Of a DNA stretch of 64,000 nt, positions 47,741 to 60,710 are shown one piece after another. A program made the position numbers and the translations under genes. The stretch's first letter is position 1. Each line of letters starts with the position of its first letter. Origin of the DNA: Prinsepia uniflora. Its lineage: Eukaryota; Streptophyta; Magnoliopsida; Rosales; Rosaceae. The stretch spans positions 4,011,781-4,075,780 of the forward strand of contig CM064866.1 of the NCBI GenBank assembly GCA_032719365.1, in the 5' to 3' direction. The notes beneath the pieces are model-generated. The model did not search any database, had not been told where the DNA came from, and saw only the letters and a list, made by a program, of their open reading frames with translations.

Positions 47741-48952
47741 AGGCTCGGCATATGGAACCAAAACATCGAAATCGTCCTGTCTCGTATCATATCAAATCGG
47801 AAAAAAATCGAATAGTAAAACCAATAGAAGATTGGATACGATACCAAAACTGTAACGATTTAGTTCGGTACAGTTTCAATATCGATATTTTGAAAAACCG
47901 TCTCGTACAGATACCGAATCAAATTAGAATTTCTATTTTTTAAAAAATAATTAAAACAATTTCCTATTGGTTATTTGGACAATCCTATAATTAAAAAAAG
48001 TAGTTTATGTAGATCTACCTGCATGCATGCACTATGTTTTCTTTAATCGTTATTAACGATCACTCATATATGTTGTAAAAGTGGCTAATTGATTCCCTAT
48101 GAATATGAGGGATTAACTGGTTGTTGAAAATGTATATAGCTGCTTAATTCCATTCATTTCATATTTCTAAGTAATAGAAGGAGTCAAATATGAATCACAG
48201 ATACTATAATTTAGTGATATTTATTTATGTCATTAAAATGCTCAGCATATAAGAACCTAAGTTGAAATAAAAAATATTAATGAATTTTTAATAAAATAGG
48301 GCATTGTGTTATATAAAGTGGTTGTTTTGAGAGTTAAATGGGAAAAAATCCAGCTCTCCCTTTGGCACCATGTATACGTACGACTTCCATCCAACTATTA
48401 TGGGAAATCTTGCCATGAGATAGAAGGGAACATATATATGTTCATTCCTTGCACCCTCAAGGGTTGCATCAAGTTGTTGCTTAGGTCGGGCATGGAAATA
48501 GAAGGGAAGAAAGCTACTGTCGCTTTGCACTAGCTACTTGCTATTTTAGACTATTTGCTGTCTTAGGTCTAGCGAGCATGGTTACCGTCTCATAGTAGAG
48601 TACTTGCTGTTTTAGACTTTAGTGTTTTGGAGATTATATGGATTGTATGGAATATGGATTTTATGTAGTTTGTTTAGTGTTTTAAATAGTAGATTATATT
48701 GAAGCTACAACTAATTGAATTGGTTCATATTCAATATGTGTGGAAGTAGAGAAGAGGGTTGAAAATGATATTTCATAATTCTATAAAATTTTGGTTTAAA
48801 ATCGAAACCGTACCGAAATCATATCAAATTTAATCGGTACGGTACGATTCGTTATCAAAATATTTAATTTAGAATACCGAACCAATTAAAATTAAATAGT
48901 ACGATTCTGGTATCACCAAATATTGTACTATACTGAACCGTGCCTACTCCTA
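47741..48952. mobile_element. non-autonomous hAT-like element with perfect TSD, inside the LINE
   Basis: It is flanked by an exact 8-bp duplication CAAAAACC (47733-47740 and 48953-48960). The left end is AGGCTCGGCATATGG and the right end GTGCCTACTCCTA, an imperfect inverted pair. CGGTACGGTACGATTCG and GGTATCG-type words cluster near both ends. Removing it and one duplicate rejoins the LINE endonuclease sequence. It is 1,212 bp and has no transposase; the short frames around 48300-48540 have no recognisable domain. Confidence 0.88.
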
Positions 48953-49149
48953 CAAAAACCTCCTGAAATTCCGAAACTGTTTAATAAAACTCATTTTCTG
49001 AATAATTTTTCTAGTTTCCATAAGAAAAATAATACCGGGTTGTTTTGCCATGAAGAAATATTTCAGAGCCCGTATTACACGTGGGCATCCCAACCGACAT
49101 ACATTCCAGCTGAGGACACTCACGCTTCATAACATGCCACACATACACC

Positions 49150-50310
49150 CAGGGAAGTAAATATCGCCGGAATCGTCGATATATCGACCGATATATCGCG
49201 ATTTTCGGCCGGCGGCACCTAAGAAGGGGGGGGGGGGGAAGAAATTGGCCGAAATGTCGATATGATTTCTTGTTTTGAACCCAAAGATCTCTTTTTAGGA
49301 TCAAGACGATGAATATGCACTATTAAATCGGGAAAATCGGACGTAAAACATGGAAGATTGAGTCGGGTCATGCCGCCGGGTCAAAAAACCCGAATAGCAG
49401 ACCCGCTCAAGGTAGGAGATGAATGTTTTAAGTCAGTAAGTACACTTTATATATTACTTAGTTGCCTAATATTTCAATCAGGCAAGTTAGTAGAGTTGGT
49501 TGTGGGTTGTTTTCATTTAAAAACAGTTCCCCCCACCCAAGTTCGATCCCCCCAGGTGCGGATGCCTTCCTTTTCTCTTTTTTCTTTCTTTTGCGCATGA
49601 TGCCTTTTTTTTTCTTTTGCTGTTTTTTTTTTCTTTTTTTTTCCTTCTTTCTTTTCATTTATTTATTATTTTGAACTATATTTTTCATTTATTCCTTATT
49701 TTGAATTATATTTGTCATTTTTCCTTATTTTGAATTATATTTGTCATTTTTTCCAATTTTAAATATATCAATCATTTTCAATTTTAAAAATATCAATTCT
49801 TTTCAATTATAAAAATATCAATTCTTTTCAATTTTAAATATATCAATCTTTTCCAATTTTTGAAAAAAAAATTGACTCTATTTTGTTATCATTTTTTTTC
49901 CAATTTTAAATATATTTACTCATTTTATAATTTTTCTTCCATTCAAATTTTTTTTAGGCTTATTGTTATGTTTTTAATTATATTAACATTCAATTATAGT
50001 AATTCACTTCAATTTATGTTTATGTTTAGATTTTTATATTACTAGTAATCGGCAGAACCCTATTGTGTTATATTATTCATCATATATTTATTATATCAAC
50101 ATCATTTTATAGTTTTTATTAATCCTATATAACTATAATTGGGTATTTAAGTTTTTCCCAAAGTTTCATTCCAAATTTCCAACTTTTAGACCAAATTTCC
50201 GTCATTTTTGTTGACCGTAAACGATATCGATATCGATACCGATATTTGGCACGAAATATCCGTAAATTTAACTAGCGATATATCCGGCGATATCGATATT
50301 TTCATCCTTA
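49150..50310. mobile_element. second hAT-like element inside the LINE, rich in CGATATATCG words
   Basis: The left end CAGGGAAGTAAATATCG and the right end ATATTTTCATCCTTA are inverted. Multiple CGATATATCG/GATATCGATA words lie just inside both ends (49160-49205 and 50220-50300). Flanking 8-mers CATACACC and CATATATC match at 6 of 8. The interior holds a G11 run (near 49227), a SINE-like segment and a long T-rich, AT-rich stretch (49600-50100) with no gene. Confidence 0.7.
49485..49665 (+). repeat. tRNA-derived SINE-like segment
   Basis: TAGTAGAGTTGGT (from about 49488) resembles a pol III A box and AGTTCGATCCCC (from about 49540) a B box. They are spaced about 50 nt apart as in tRNA-derived SINEs, and a T/C-rich tail follows. 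No flanking duplication was identified, so this is a candidate only. Confidence 0.4.
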
Positions 50311-50650
50311 CATATATCCGTTACTTTTGTGGACCGACCCACCATTGACTTGCCAATAGAAACACGAGAGCGGGAGGAGTTGCTCTTTCGGCCTAATTGA
50401 CTTTTCTTATGGGGGGCTTAAGTTTAACCCCAAATCAATCCCCCGACCTTGCCCATTTCCCTACTGGGCCTTCTCCTGATGAGTACCATGGCCCGTAGTC
50501 TCCATAGCCAAAATGGGCAGCTCCCCCGCCTTTCCCAAGGATGAGCCCGTGTTCACCAAACCCACGGTCTCCCTAGCTTGCACCAAAATAGGGCTCGTAT
50601 CCCCAAGCCTAGTATGGGCTTTGAGGACAATCCCCACCCATAAACAAAAA

Positions 50651-50807
50651 AGAAAGAGAAAAAAGAATCTAGTACTACTAAGTTGTGGTTAAGGTTAACG
50701 ACAAAACAAAAATGGCGGTGTGACCAATTCTATACTCAATGGTACATGGTGGCCAATGTTATATTGCCACGTTATGTAAGTTTTTATTTATTTTTATTAG
50801 AAATCTA
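50651..50807. other. intergenic DNA, nothing recognised
   Basis: A short stretch between the LINE and the T-rich module array. It has an A-rich run at the left and no gene. Confidence 0.4.
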
Positions 50808-51034
50808 GAATGCGTCCTCCTAAAGCATATAGGAATCGATACCCGAGTCCCGGTCCAACAAGGACTGCGCGTCCTCACCACAAAGTAAAGTTGATTTCTT
50901 TCCAACCGACTTTGGGAAAGCTCGCACAGACAGCTCATTCCATCACATTACATTCCTTTACTAATTCACATATCGAACGTCCATGTTTCACATGACCGCT
51001 TTATCGTGACCGTTCAATCCTGACCTCTTATCCT

Positions 51035-51045
51035 ATAAATACCCT
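51035..51045 (+). promoter_or_regulatory. TATA-box-like sequence at the head of the T-rich module array
   Basis: CCTATAAATACCC is a strong match to a plant TATA box. A plus-strand transcript would start near 51065-51075. The T-rich sequence downstream has the composition of plant transcribed, intron-like DNA. No protein start follows that leads into a recognisable protein. Confidence 0.45.
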
Positions 51046-52718
51046 TCAGCCGATTATTTACTCGAAGTCTAAATGAACTACGCGGCTCTGGGGCCGCATC
51101 GATCAGGTTTAACAATGTGGGTCTGTTAGAATTTTGTTGCTTCCCTCCCTTTGCTTGGGCTTTTGATTCTGCGTTTTGGTATTGATGCCCCTTCCGTTCT
51201 GCGCTTTAGATTTTGACGGCGATTTGATTCTGCGTTTTAAATTTTGATCGGCGCTTTGATTCTGCGTTTTAAATTTTGATCGGCGCTTTGATTCTACGCT
51301 TTGCATATTGACCGCGTTTTAGATATTGACGGGTTGTGTTTGGTGACGGTTTTTTCCAGCAGAGGTTTTATATATTTGCACGATATTTTTTTTTGCAGAA
51401 TGGTGGATCATTCAGAAATAAGTGTTTTGACACCGATCGGGGGTTGAGGTTATATCTGGATCTGCGTAGTCTTTTGTTTATGTTAATTTTCGTTGGTTCG
51501 GATTTTTTGGAATTTTATCGGTTTGATGGTAATTACTTCAGGGAAGTCTTCAGTTTGCCTTCCCTCTTTTTGGGTGAAATGCCCATCGGATACCCTTACA
51601 TAAGAGGCCTTCTCTGTGTCGTCGGTTACTTCTTTAAATTTGTTCTGGACGTTCTCAAATATAAATTTAAATTTTTTGATCCTTTATCCTTACGAATAAA
51701 CGGAGATTTGTGGCTATTTTTCAGGCCTCCTAGTGGGATCATATAGAACTTGACACGTGAGGATTAGGTATTGTATTTGTTCAATAACATGGACATATGG
51801 GATCTGGTTGGATTGGTTTGAGTTTGAATTTTATCCTTTTTTGTGGATGAACTTTTTGCCTTTTCTTATTTTGTTTTAGCTTTAAAACGGGTTATACCTC
51901 AGTTGAAAGGATTATGGAAAGTATGCGTCAATCAAATTGCTTGTTGATACCTGCTGCTGATCGCAAGTCCCCGGACGTTTTAACATACCTTAACTGTGGA
52001 ATAGGTTAGCTAACTGGCATCGGTCTCAGCTGTTTTGTGTATTGATAATTTCTTCATGTTTTGTCCATACTCTGGTTTTGGTTGATCGTACTGTTGTACC
52101 TTATTGGTGGTTTGGCAGTTGGATGGTTGGCCGATGATGTTCTTTTGCTGGTCCATTCATCCTGTTTGTCGATTCCATCCGTTCTCAAGATTTTTTAGGA
52201 CTCTTATTTCTTTTGTTTTAAGATATAATATATGTTTGGATCTTATACAAGATATTTGAAGTCCTTTTGGAATAATTTCTCTTTTGGAATTTTGTCTTTT
52301 TTGTTTTGTTTGGCACTACTTTGGCAAGTTAGCAGAAGTTTGGTTTAAAGTTTTATGTGCACATTGCGAGGACGGAAGTCGAAGTTGGTATTGTGGAAGA
52401 ACATGTAATCATTTTGGTGTTTAATGAAATCTGGTTTTGAAAATTATTCGTTCATTTGTTTTGCTAGTCCTAAATAGAGATTGGATCTGTCCATTTTCAG
52501 GGTTTCCCAATATTGTTTCTGTCAACATGCTGGTTTGGGTTTGGGTTTGGTGGTTTGGGTTTCAGTTTTGCTCTCTAATCAAGATATTTCTTTTGTATCA
52601 ACTGCTGGTTTGATTACGTACTCCGAACCTTTATTACTTTCTGTGTTGATATCTTAGCAGGTTTTACTTCTTGCTTTGTTTTGGCCCTTTCCGCTGCAGC
52701 ATAGAATGCTGTAATCAT

Positions 52719-53060
52719 AAAGCATATAGGAATCCCGAGTCCTGGTCCTTCCTACAAGGACCCTGCGTCCTCACTACAAAGAAGTGTCACGTTTATTTTC
52801 TTTCCAGCCCTCTTGGGGAAACTGTGTGGACAGCTCAATACAATCCTTTACTTCTTCACATATCTCGCATGACTGCCTAAGTGACCTCAGCCGAACATAA
52901 AATCTGAAGGCCTTTTGACTCTGCGGCATTGGCGATCAGCTTCAACTTTGTGGTGGTTTGAATTTTCTTGCTTCTCCTCCTTTGCTTGGGCTTTTGATTC
53001 TGCATTTGGATATTGATGGCACTTTGATTCTGCATTTTCCTTATTGGTGCTACGTTTTAC
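52719..53060 (+). repeat. second copy of the array's promoter-proximal segment
   Basis: It resembles 50822-51250: both contain AAAGCATATAGGAATC, a CCGAGTCC-GGTCC-AAGGAC series, GCGTCCTCAC-ACAAAG, a TTTCTTTCCA segment and CTTTTGATTCTGC repeats. The spacing between copies is about 1,897 bp. The TATA box itself is not obviously kept in the second copy. Confidence 0.8.
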
Positions 53061-56000
53061 ATGCTGTTGGCATTTTGATTCTGTGCTCTATTGATGTGTT
53101 GAGTTTAACCATTGTGTTTGGGTTTCTGGTGATGGTTACATTTGCAGTATTGTTTTGATGATGCGAATACATCGTGGAAATAGATGTTTTGACACTGATC
53201 TGCGGTTGAGGTTATTTCGGATCTCTGGTGTTTCGTTTACATTAATTTTGGTTGGTCGGGAATTGCTGGTTATGTCTCACCCTTATCTGGATTTTTTTTG
53301 GTGTAATGGTCATGATACCAGGGAATTTTTCAATTTGCTTCCTTCAGATTTGGACGGAAGTCTCATAGGTTTCCCTTATTTGAGAGTTTGCTGTGTCATC
53401 ACTGGCGATACTGATTGTTTCTTATTGATGTGTTTTGGCAGTGGGATGGTTTGTCAATGATCTTTCCTTTGCTAACTGGGGATGGTAGGAGTGGAACGAC
53501 TTGCAAATTTCTGAGCTTTGTTTTGATGGCCCACTCACCTTATTTGTCATCATCATCCCGTCTGAAGATTATTTCTAACTATTATTTGGATATTGTCATT
53601 TTTTTTAACTTCTATTCTTCTTTATTTATAGGGTTTTTTAATTAGAGAGTAATTTATAGATCTGTGGTCTTATGTCTAATTTTATTCTGTTGCATCCCAA
53701 TTCTTTTCCTAGGGTAGAGTCTCAATTGGGTTAGTCTGGAGAGAATTTGCTGTTGGACTCTGGTGTTTTTGTTCGATCTGCTTAATTTTTTTTTGGGATA
53801 CTTGTTTGACTAAGTGTGATTAATGGCACCCATCATTGTCCTCTGTTGCAGCACCAATACTCTTCATTTGACTATATATACAAGCATGCTTGTGTAATTC
53901 CCTATGTCTTTTGAATAAGTTCATTTTTTTTGGGCATTTTCTCTTTCTTATTTTGTTTAACAGTTCAATGTTTGGCGAAGCAACCAGGAATTTGGTCTAC
54001 ATGTGTATGTTTACACTGAGAGGACGGAAGTTGAAGTTGCTTCTGTTGTCATTCTGGTGTTCGATGAAATTTGATTTTGTAAGAATATATTTGGTTTGTT
54101 TTGGTCTTCAATGTCTTAAATGGAGATTGGTTCTGTCCAATTTCAGGGTCCATTTTAGAAGTTTTTCCAGTACGGCTGCTGTGGACAATTGGGACAATTG
54201 GACATGCGGTTTGGTGCCTCTTGCTTTTCATTCATTTTAGTAATTTTTTCCCATGGGTCCAATTCATTGTTCGAGTCACGCTTTAATTTACACGGATTTG
54301 GTTTGATTTCATATCTGGATTTGCCTTGTTTTTGTTTATATTAATTTTGGTTGGGATTTTCTGGATGGGACTCACCTGTGCTTTTGAATTGTGATTGCAA
54401 TGGTATTTATTCAGGGAAATCAGTTGTCCGTTTTCTTTCAGTTTTAAAAAATAGCCCATGCGAAACCCTTATATGAGGGACTTTCCCCGTTTCATCAGTT
54501 ACATCTATAATTTTGCTCTGACCGATCTCAGATACTGATTTGATAGTTTTGGTCTTCTGCCCTTTCAAATAGATGGATTTGTCAATTTTTTTTTTCAGGC
54601 CTCTAATACAGTATTGGATCCATATAGCGCTTGACACGAGAATTAGGTATTATTTGTTCAATAACATGGAGTTGATATGGTACCTTCTCTGATGGATTTT
54701 AGCTTGAATTTTGTCCTTTTCCATGGATTAACTTCTTGCATATGCAGTAATTTGTTTAGTTTTCTTGTTCTTTCCGAACTTAAACTGGGTTATATTCAGT
54801 TGAATATATTATGGAAATAGTATGTCGGAAATGGTTGGCGAACTGTTATCGGTGTCAGCTGTTTTCTATATTGTTAATCTCCATTCATGTTGTTTCCATC
54901 CCTAGGTGGGTTGTTGGTACGGACTGTTCCTTATTGGTGTGCTTTGGCAGTTGGATGGTTTATCAAATGATCTTTCTTTTGCTGTCTGGGGGGTTGATAA
55001 GAGTGGACTGACTTACACATTCTGAGCTATGTTTTATATTTCCGCCCATTCTGTTTGTCAACAATATCCCTTCTCAAGATTTTTCTAAATTATTATTTCT
55101 TAAGTTGGAACATATTTTCTCGTTTTTACTCTCTTTTCTTTTATATGTAGGGTTTTTCTGTGCAGTTTAATTGACCTGTCGAATAATGGGTTTTATGTTT
55201 CTAACCTTTTTCCTTGGTTTACTTGAGAGTTGTTTATAAGATTTGGTGGCTTTATTCTGCCTTGTTATGCTGTTGCATCCTAATTCTTTTCTTAGGGTCT
55301 CACTTGATTAGTGAGTTTGATTTATTCCTGTGTACTTTCTATTTTATTTCTTTTGTTTGATTAAGTGGGCCTAACACCAATAATTGTCCTCCTTTTCAGC
55401 TCCAACACTCTTCACTTGACCTTAGTATTATACAAGGTACTTGAGTAGTCCCTACTGTCTTTTAGATTAATTTTTTTTTGGTAACGTCTCTTTTTTTTTT
55501 TTCGGGTTTGTTTGGCTGATTGTGTGTAGATTTTGGTTCTGTTGAAAGGTTTACGTGCACATTGCGAGGATGGAGGTTGAAGTTGGTTTTGTGGAAGAAT
55601 ATGTTGTCCCTTTCGCGTTTAATGAAATTTGATTTCGTAAAAATGTCTTTCTTTGTTTTGCTCGTCCTAAGTTCAGTTGTATTCCAATTTTTTATTTTGG
55701 CCAGAATCTCATGGATTGTGGGCTGATTAGAGGTTCATGGCTGCTGGATTTCTGGGTTCGTTTTATCCATCCTGCATAAATGTCTTATTTTTGTTACTTG
55801 TATGGGAGCGTATGTTTCGATAATGTCCTGGCTCTTTTTCCCCTCTCACTGTAGTTTCCTGATGGTGTAGTTCCTACATTCTGGTTTTTGAAGATGCATA
55901 TTACTGTTCTGCACAGGGAGTCTTTATGTCATCAATGGAGTGCTGCTCACTAGATCGGATGTTATCCTGGCTTACTAAATAATTTTCTGTTCTTCGCGTT

Positions 56001-56283
56001 GTTTTGTCAGCTCTTTGATAACAGTATGTGGTATATTCTCTGTATGCAGACCATCCTACCTCTTCTATAGTTAGGGTATTTCATTATTGAAGGAGAACGA
56101 ACTGCTCTAAAGAAGAGGGCGTGTGAGGGCTTCTTGAATTATTTTTGGATTACTTATTAAAGAAACAACTCGAGAAGCATTACTTGAGTACTGTTGATGC
56201 CCCTTCTTGAGCTATCAATTAATTTTTCATGTGTGGATAACATTGGAAGCCATGATATGTTTAATGTTCATATCAGCAGATCA

Positions 56284-56460
56284 TATCTCTTCTCTGTACA
56301 TAGGCTCTTACTTCACCGAAGGTGAGAAGAGGGTTCTTAGTGCTTCTTATGTGTAAGTTCATGTATCAGAATGTATCTCTTCTCTGTACATAGGCTCTTA
56401 CTTCATCGAAGGTAAGAAGAGGGGTTCTTAGTGCTTCTTGGTTTATGTTTTTATTTCTGT
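56284..56460 (+). repeat. 90-bp tandem duplication within the array
   Basis: TATCTCTTCTCTGTACATAG begins at 56284 and again at 56374. The two copies agree at most positions through CTTAGTGCTTCTT. Weaker relatives lie near 60303 and 61688. Confidence 0.85.
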
Positions 56461-59400
56461 CTATTGGTGTTTATAAAGCCTAGGATCTCTATTTTCTGTT
56501 GCCACTCAAATTATGGGCCATGGAGCCTTCCCACTGAACGAGAGCTTTGAAGAGGGCATATCTGGAGTATCTTACTTGTTGGTATGTTTTATTAACTTTG
56601 GCCCACCATCTTATGTTCATATGTTGTTGTCTGCGCTATTGAATTGTAGGTTGATTTTAATTACCACAATTTATATGACAGGACCTATTACCAGTATGCT
56701 ATATGCGTCCTTTCACGCTGTTATTTCATGCTTGACCAATACCCTTTACTACACTCATGATGCGTGCGCTTTTTTGTTGGTTCAATAATTGAGATGCTTG
56801 AATGTGTTCGGTGTATTTGAGTTTGAATTTTGTCCTGCTGTGTGGATATACCTTTTCCTTCTTTAGTAATTTGTTTATGTTTCCTGTTTTGTTCAAACCG
56901 GTTTATATTTCAGCTGAAAGGATTATGGAAAAAATTTGGGAATCTCAATCTTCTGGTCACAAGTCCCTGCAGCTGTACCATAACTTGGGAAAGGGCTGGC
57001 GAGCAGTCAGTAGTGTCTGCGATTTTCTGTATTTTAAAACTTGTTCATTCATGTTTTTATTTCTTCGTTCTGGGATGATTGTTCAGATTTTTCATTATTT
57101 GTGTTCTGGCAGTTGGTTTGTTGAAGATCTTTTGTTAGCATGCATGGGTGGTGATAGGAGCGGAGCGCCTAACAAATTTCTGTGCTTTGTTTGGTTGGTT
57201 GACTCATCCTTAATTTCTTATTGTGCACATCATCCCTTCACATGATCTTCTCTATTTATGATTTCTTTAATTGGAAGAGAAAGTATTTTTGGTTCTTCTT
57301 TCTTCTGTATTTTCAGGGTTCTTCTGTGTAGTTTCATTGACATGTCTTAAAAGAGGGGGTTTTATGTTTGTAGCCTTTTGCTCTAGTTTCCTCGAGAATC
57401 GTTTAAGGTTACCTAATTCTACCAATGTCTTATGTTATACAATTTTATCCAAATTTTTTTTAGGGAAGAGTCTCACTTTGGATATGGGCTGATGAAGCAT
57501 GGCGGCTGGAATGATACCCATCTTTGTCCATCTTTGCAGTTCCAACACTCTTCACCTGACCATTGTATTATACAAGATTATTTAGTAATTTCTGCTATTT
57601 TTGAATAATTTTTTGTTGGATTTGGATTTTTCAGTTTTTATTTAGTTTGGTTATAGGGTGTCTTGTTTGGGGTATTATGTAGGAATTTTGTTTAAAGGTT
57701 TATATTCACATTGTGAGGATGGTAATTGAAGTTGGTTTGGGGAAGAATTTTTTATCTTATTGGTGTTCAATGATTTTTGGTTTTGTAAGACATGTCTTTG
57801 TTTGTTTTGGTCTTCAATGTCCTAAATGGAGATTGGCTTTGTCCATTTCCAGGTTTCTTTTGCAAGATTTGCCAATACAGTTGCTTTTGACATGCAGTTT
57901 GACAAGTCCTATTTGTCATTTCATTTAATAATTTTTTTCTTAATATTGTCAATTTTGCTGCATAATTAAGATGCTATTTTTTTGTATAAACTATTGATGG
58001 CTTGGTTACAGACTCCGACCCTTTGGTACTAATTTTTATCGCAGGTTTTACATCTTGCTTTGTTTCACAATTGGGGCTAGAATGTAACTGTTTTATGTTT
58101 CATGGCTGCTGGATTGCTGGTGTTTTTTTAATCCTCCCTTGCTTAATCTAGTCTCGTATTTTTTGTACTTATATGATACCATGTGTTTCAATGATGTCCT
58201 TGTTTTTCTTTTGATGTTTATGCAGATTAACTTGCTGTAGTTTTGAGATCGAGTATTCCCTATGTTCTGTTTAGATACTCTAATTCTTATTCTCACTCAC
58301 TCACTCATGTCTACATTCATATTATTTTTTATACGCCATGTTGTTTCTAATCCTTGGCTTTGCCTTGATGGTATGAGTTTTTCTAAATGGTTTGTTTTGG
58401 CAGTTGGTTTGTCAGTATAATCTGTTATGAAAATGTATGTGTAGAAGTAGCAATTTTCAGCATGAAAGAATATGATAGGCATGTTAAATCTGTTTTGTCT
58501 TTTGCTTATTTGATTTTATTGTGAACTTTGCTATGTCGAAGAATTACATGGAGATGGCATTAAATTTGTGGACACCCTTGAATATTTCAAAAATAGCCAA
58601 TTTATAGCATTAAATACTTGAAAGAATGGTAAATTTATATCTATATGTGAATTAACTGTTGTGTTGTTTTAATAATGTGCTCCGCTATTTTTCTGAACAA
58701 TATTTACGTAAGTTCATGGTTTTGATGGAACTTTAGACCTCTAAATTGTTATATAGGAATATGTATGGTGAGTCAGCTTTAGCATGATGTTTCTGGGGTG
58801 TGTCTACGCTCATGTTTCTGGGGTGTATGGCTTCTCCTTTTTATCATTTGTTAATGTTTAGATCTAAAATCAATGATTACATGATGGTTATGAAGTCCAT
58901 AGTTACAACTCTTGTCTCTTTTGCTTATCTTTCCAACTCTTATATCTTAGTATTTCTGAGGGACCTGGCAACTTTATTGTGCATTGGTTGATGTTGATTC
59001 GTTCAAGTCTCATTTATATATGGATCAGTAAAAGGTGGGGTTTTCTTTTCTTATCATTGATTTGTCTATTATGGGAATTTGTACGAGCTGGAACTGTTAT
59101 TTGAGCCTTCTTACTATATGCATATGGATCCAGACTCTTGTCGTTGTAGTGGGACTTATCTCAGGTTGATGAAATGGAGCCTTCAAAGAATGGTTTTTTA
59201 GTGCTGATCTGATTAGGGGTTTAATCTGTTAATCCTCTTGGAAGCCTTAATTGAGCCACGTTTTATCAGATCCACACAAAAGATTTCAGCCCTTACCTTC
59301 GTTGCTCAATTGCTGCCTATTGCTTCCTCTCGAGTCTCATTCTGCTAACGCCTTTCAAGGGAAGAAATTGGCTTTTTGTTTTTTGCCTTCAAATTTGCTG

Positions 59401-60570
59401 TTAAGTTGGATTATGAATTACTCTTCTATTCAAGTGTTTATGACATCTGGAACTGTTATTCGTGCAATGTTTTTGGGGATTTCAAGTTCCCATCTTTCGT
59501 CTTTTTTATGGTATCATTTGTTGGAGTAGAAGCGGTGGTATCAGGTTGAGCAGCCAAGGCTGTCAGTCGCCTAATCTTTAGGTTTGTTGCTAGTGGGCTT
59601 ATGATTTGACGTTTGTCAGGCGCCAAAGCTGTCTATCTTTCTAGGAGGAGTTTTTAGTGCTTATCCGGTTAGTTCTGAAGTCCTACTTGCTATTGGGTTT
59701 TAAGGAAGGATTCAACATTTCTTGCCTTGCGATTGATCGCTTATCCCTTTGTTTATGAGATGTTGCACCATAACCGTGATTTTTGAAGATGCATTATACT
59801 GTGCAGGAATTCCTATTTCATCAAGGCGCCACTGACTGGATAGGATTACTCTTGGCTTAATAGCTCAGTTACTGTTCATAGCTCTGTTTTGTTATATTCA
59901 CAGTATGTGGTGTATACTCTGTATGCAGGATCTCTCTCTCTCTTTTATTCCTGGTGTCCAACATTGAAGGAGAGCAGATAGAAAAGAAATCTGGTAGCAT
60001 TACTTAAGTACTGTTCATGCAGATGTATACCAACTTGTCTGTTGGTGGAGTCTCACAAAGCGGGTTGCATTCTTTGGAAGGGTTTTTATGTTTCTTGATT
60101 TATTATTTGGCCTTTCATTTATTAGAGCTCATTAGATATTGGGCACGATTTATTTTTGTTTTTGCAGATGCTTTTTAACCCTAGCATATATGAGGAGTCT
60201 TAACTTCGTTGAAGGGAAGCTGAACTTTCGAGGGGATGTTTCTTTGGAGGTTTTCTTGATCTATCAATTAACTTCTCATTATATGTGAAACGTATGTGTA
60301 TGCAGAACTGTTCTCATCTGTACATGGTTTCTTACTTCATCAAGGAGAAGTGGTACTTTAAGAAGCACTAATTCATGGTTGAATTTTATCCTGCACTTCT
60401 CAGTGCTTCTTGGCTTTGTGGATTCGTGGTTGAATTTTATCCTGATGTGTCAATATTCCTTTCTTATTCGTTGTAATCTGTTTATGTTTTTGGTTTTGTT
60501 CAAAGTGGATTAAATTTTAGTTGAAACCATATGGATATAATATATTGGAGATCTCCTTAAATATCCTGTT

Positions 60571-60710
60571 GAAAGCTGCTTCTGATCTCAGGTCGTTTCT
60601 TGTCTTAACACATCATAGCTTAGGAATGGGTTGATGTACTGAAAGCTGCTTTTGATCACAGGTCGTTTCTTGTCTTAACACATCATGGCTTAGGAACGGG
60701 TTGATGCATT
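60571..60710 (+). repeat. 70-bp tandem duplication within the array
   Basis: GAAAGCTGCT begins at 60571 and 60641. The two 70-bp copies differ at only a few positions, so this step is younger than the surrounding modules. Confidence 0.9.

Larger units (their letters stand above)
46036..50650 (-). pseudogene. decayed L1-type LINE (ORF1 end, endonuclease, partial RT), interrupted by two hAT elements
   Basis: On the minus strand, from right to left. A Gly/Pro/Tyr-rich stretch at about 50650-50320 may be the ORF1 end. The endonuclease N-terminus, with VSVLSWNVCRLGCPRVIRAL and then QPGIIFLMETR, lies at about 49123-48990. After a hAT insertion it continues as VCGRVGMSEGLALLW (about 47730), GGDFNEV (47507), FTW-type NYTWTNR, RLDRVVVN and VSDHLPL (47220). 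The RT N-terminus follows with VFYQRYWDMVGDDV, an NHTLISL segment, DHPTKIIDFQPITLC, LITDNIIV and LKLDMSKAFD, then a stop in place of Arg (46112). The copy ends at the LTR remnant, before the YADD catalytic motif. Frameshifts and stops make it non-functional. Confidence 0.85.

Noticed and set aside
53153..53200. Box C/D snoRNA candidate (TGATGA followed by CTGA)
   Set aside because: The boxes are present, but there is no terminal stem and the first module copy at 51.4 kb lacks the C box.
56802..57245. 147-residue open frame in the T-rich array
   Set aside because: Phe/Leu/Cys-rich composition is what T-rich DNA gives in any frame; other module copies do not keep the frame.
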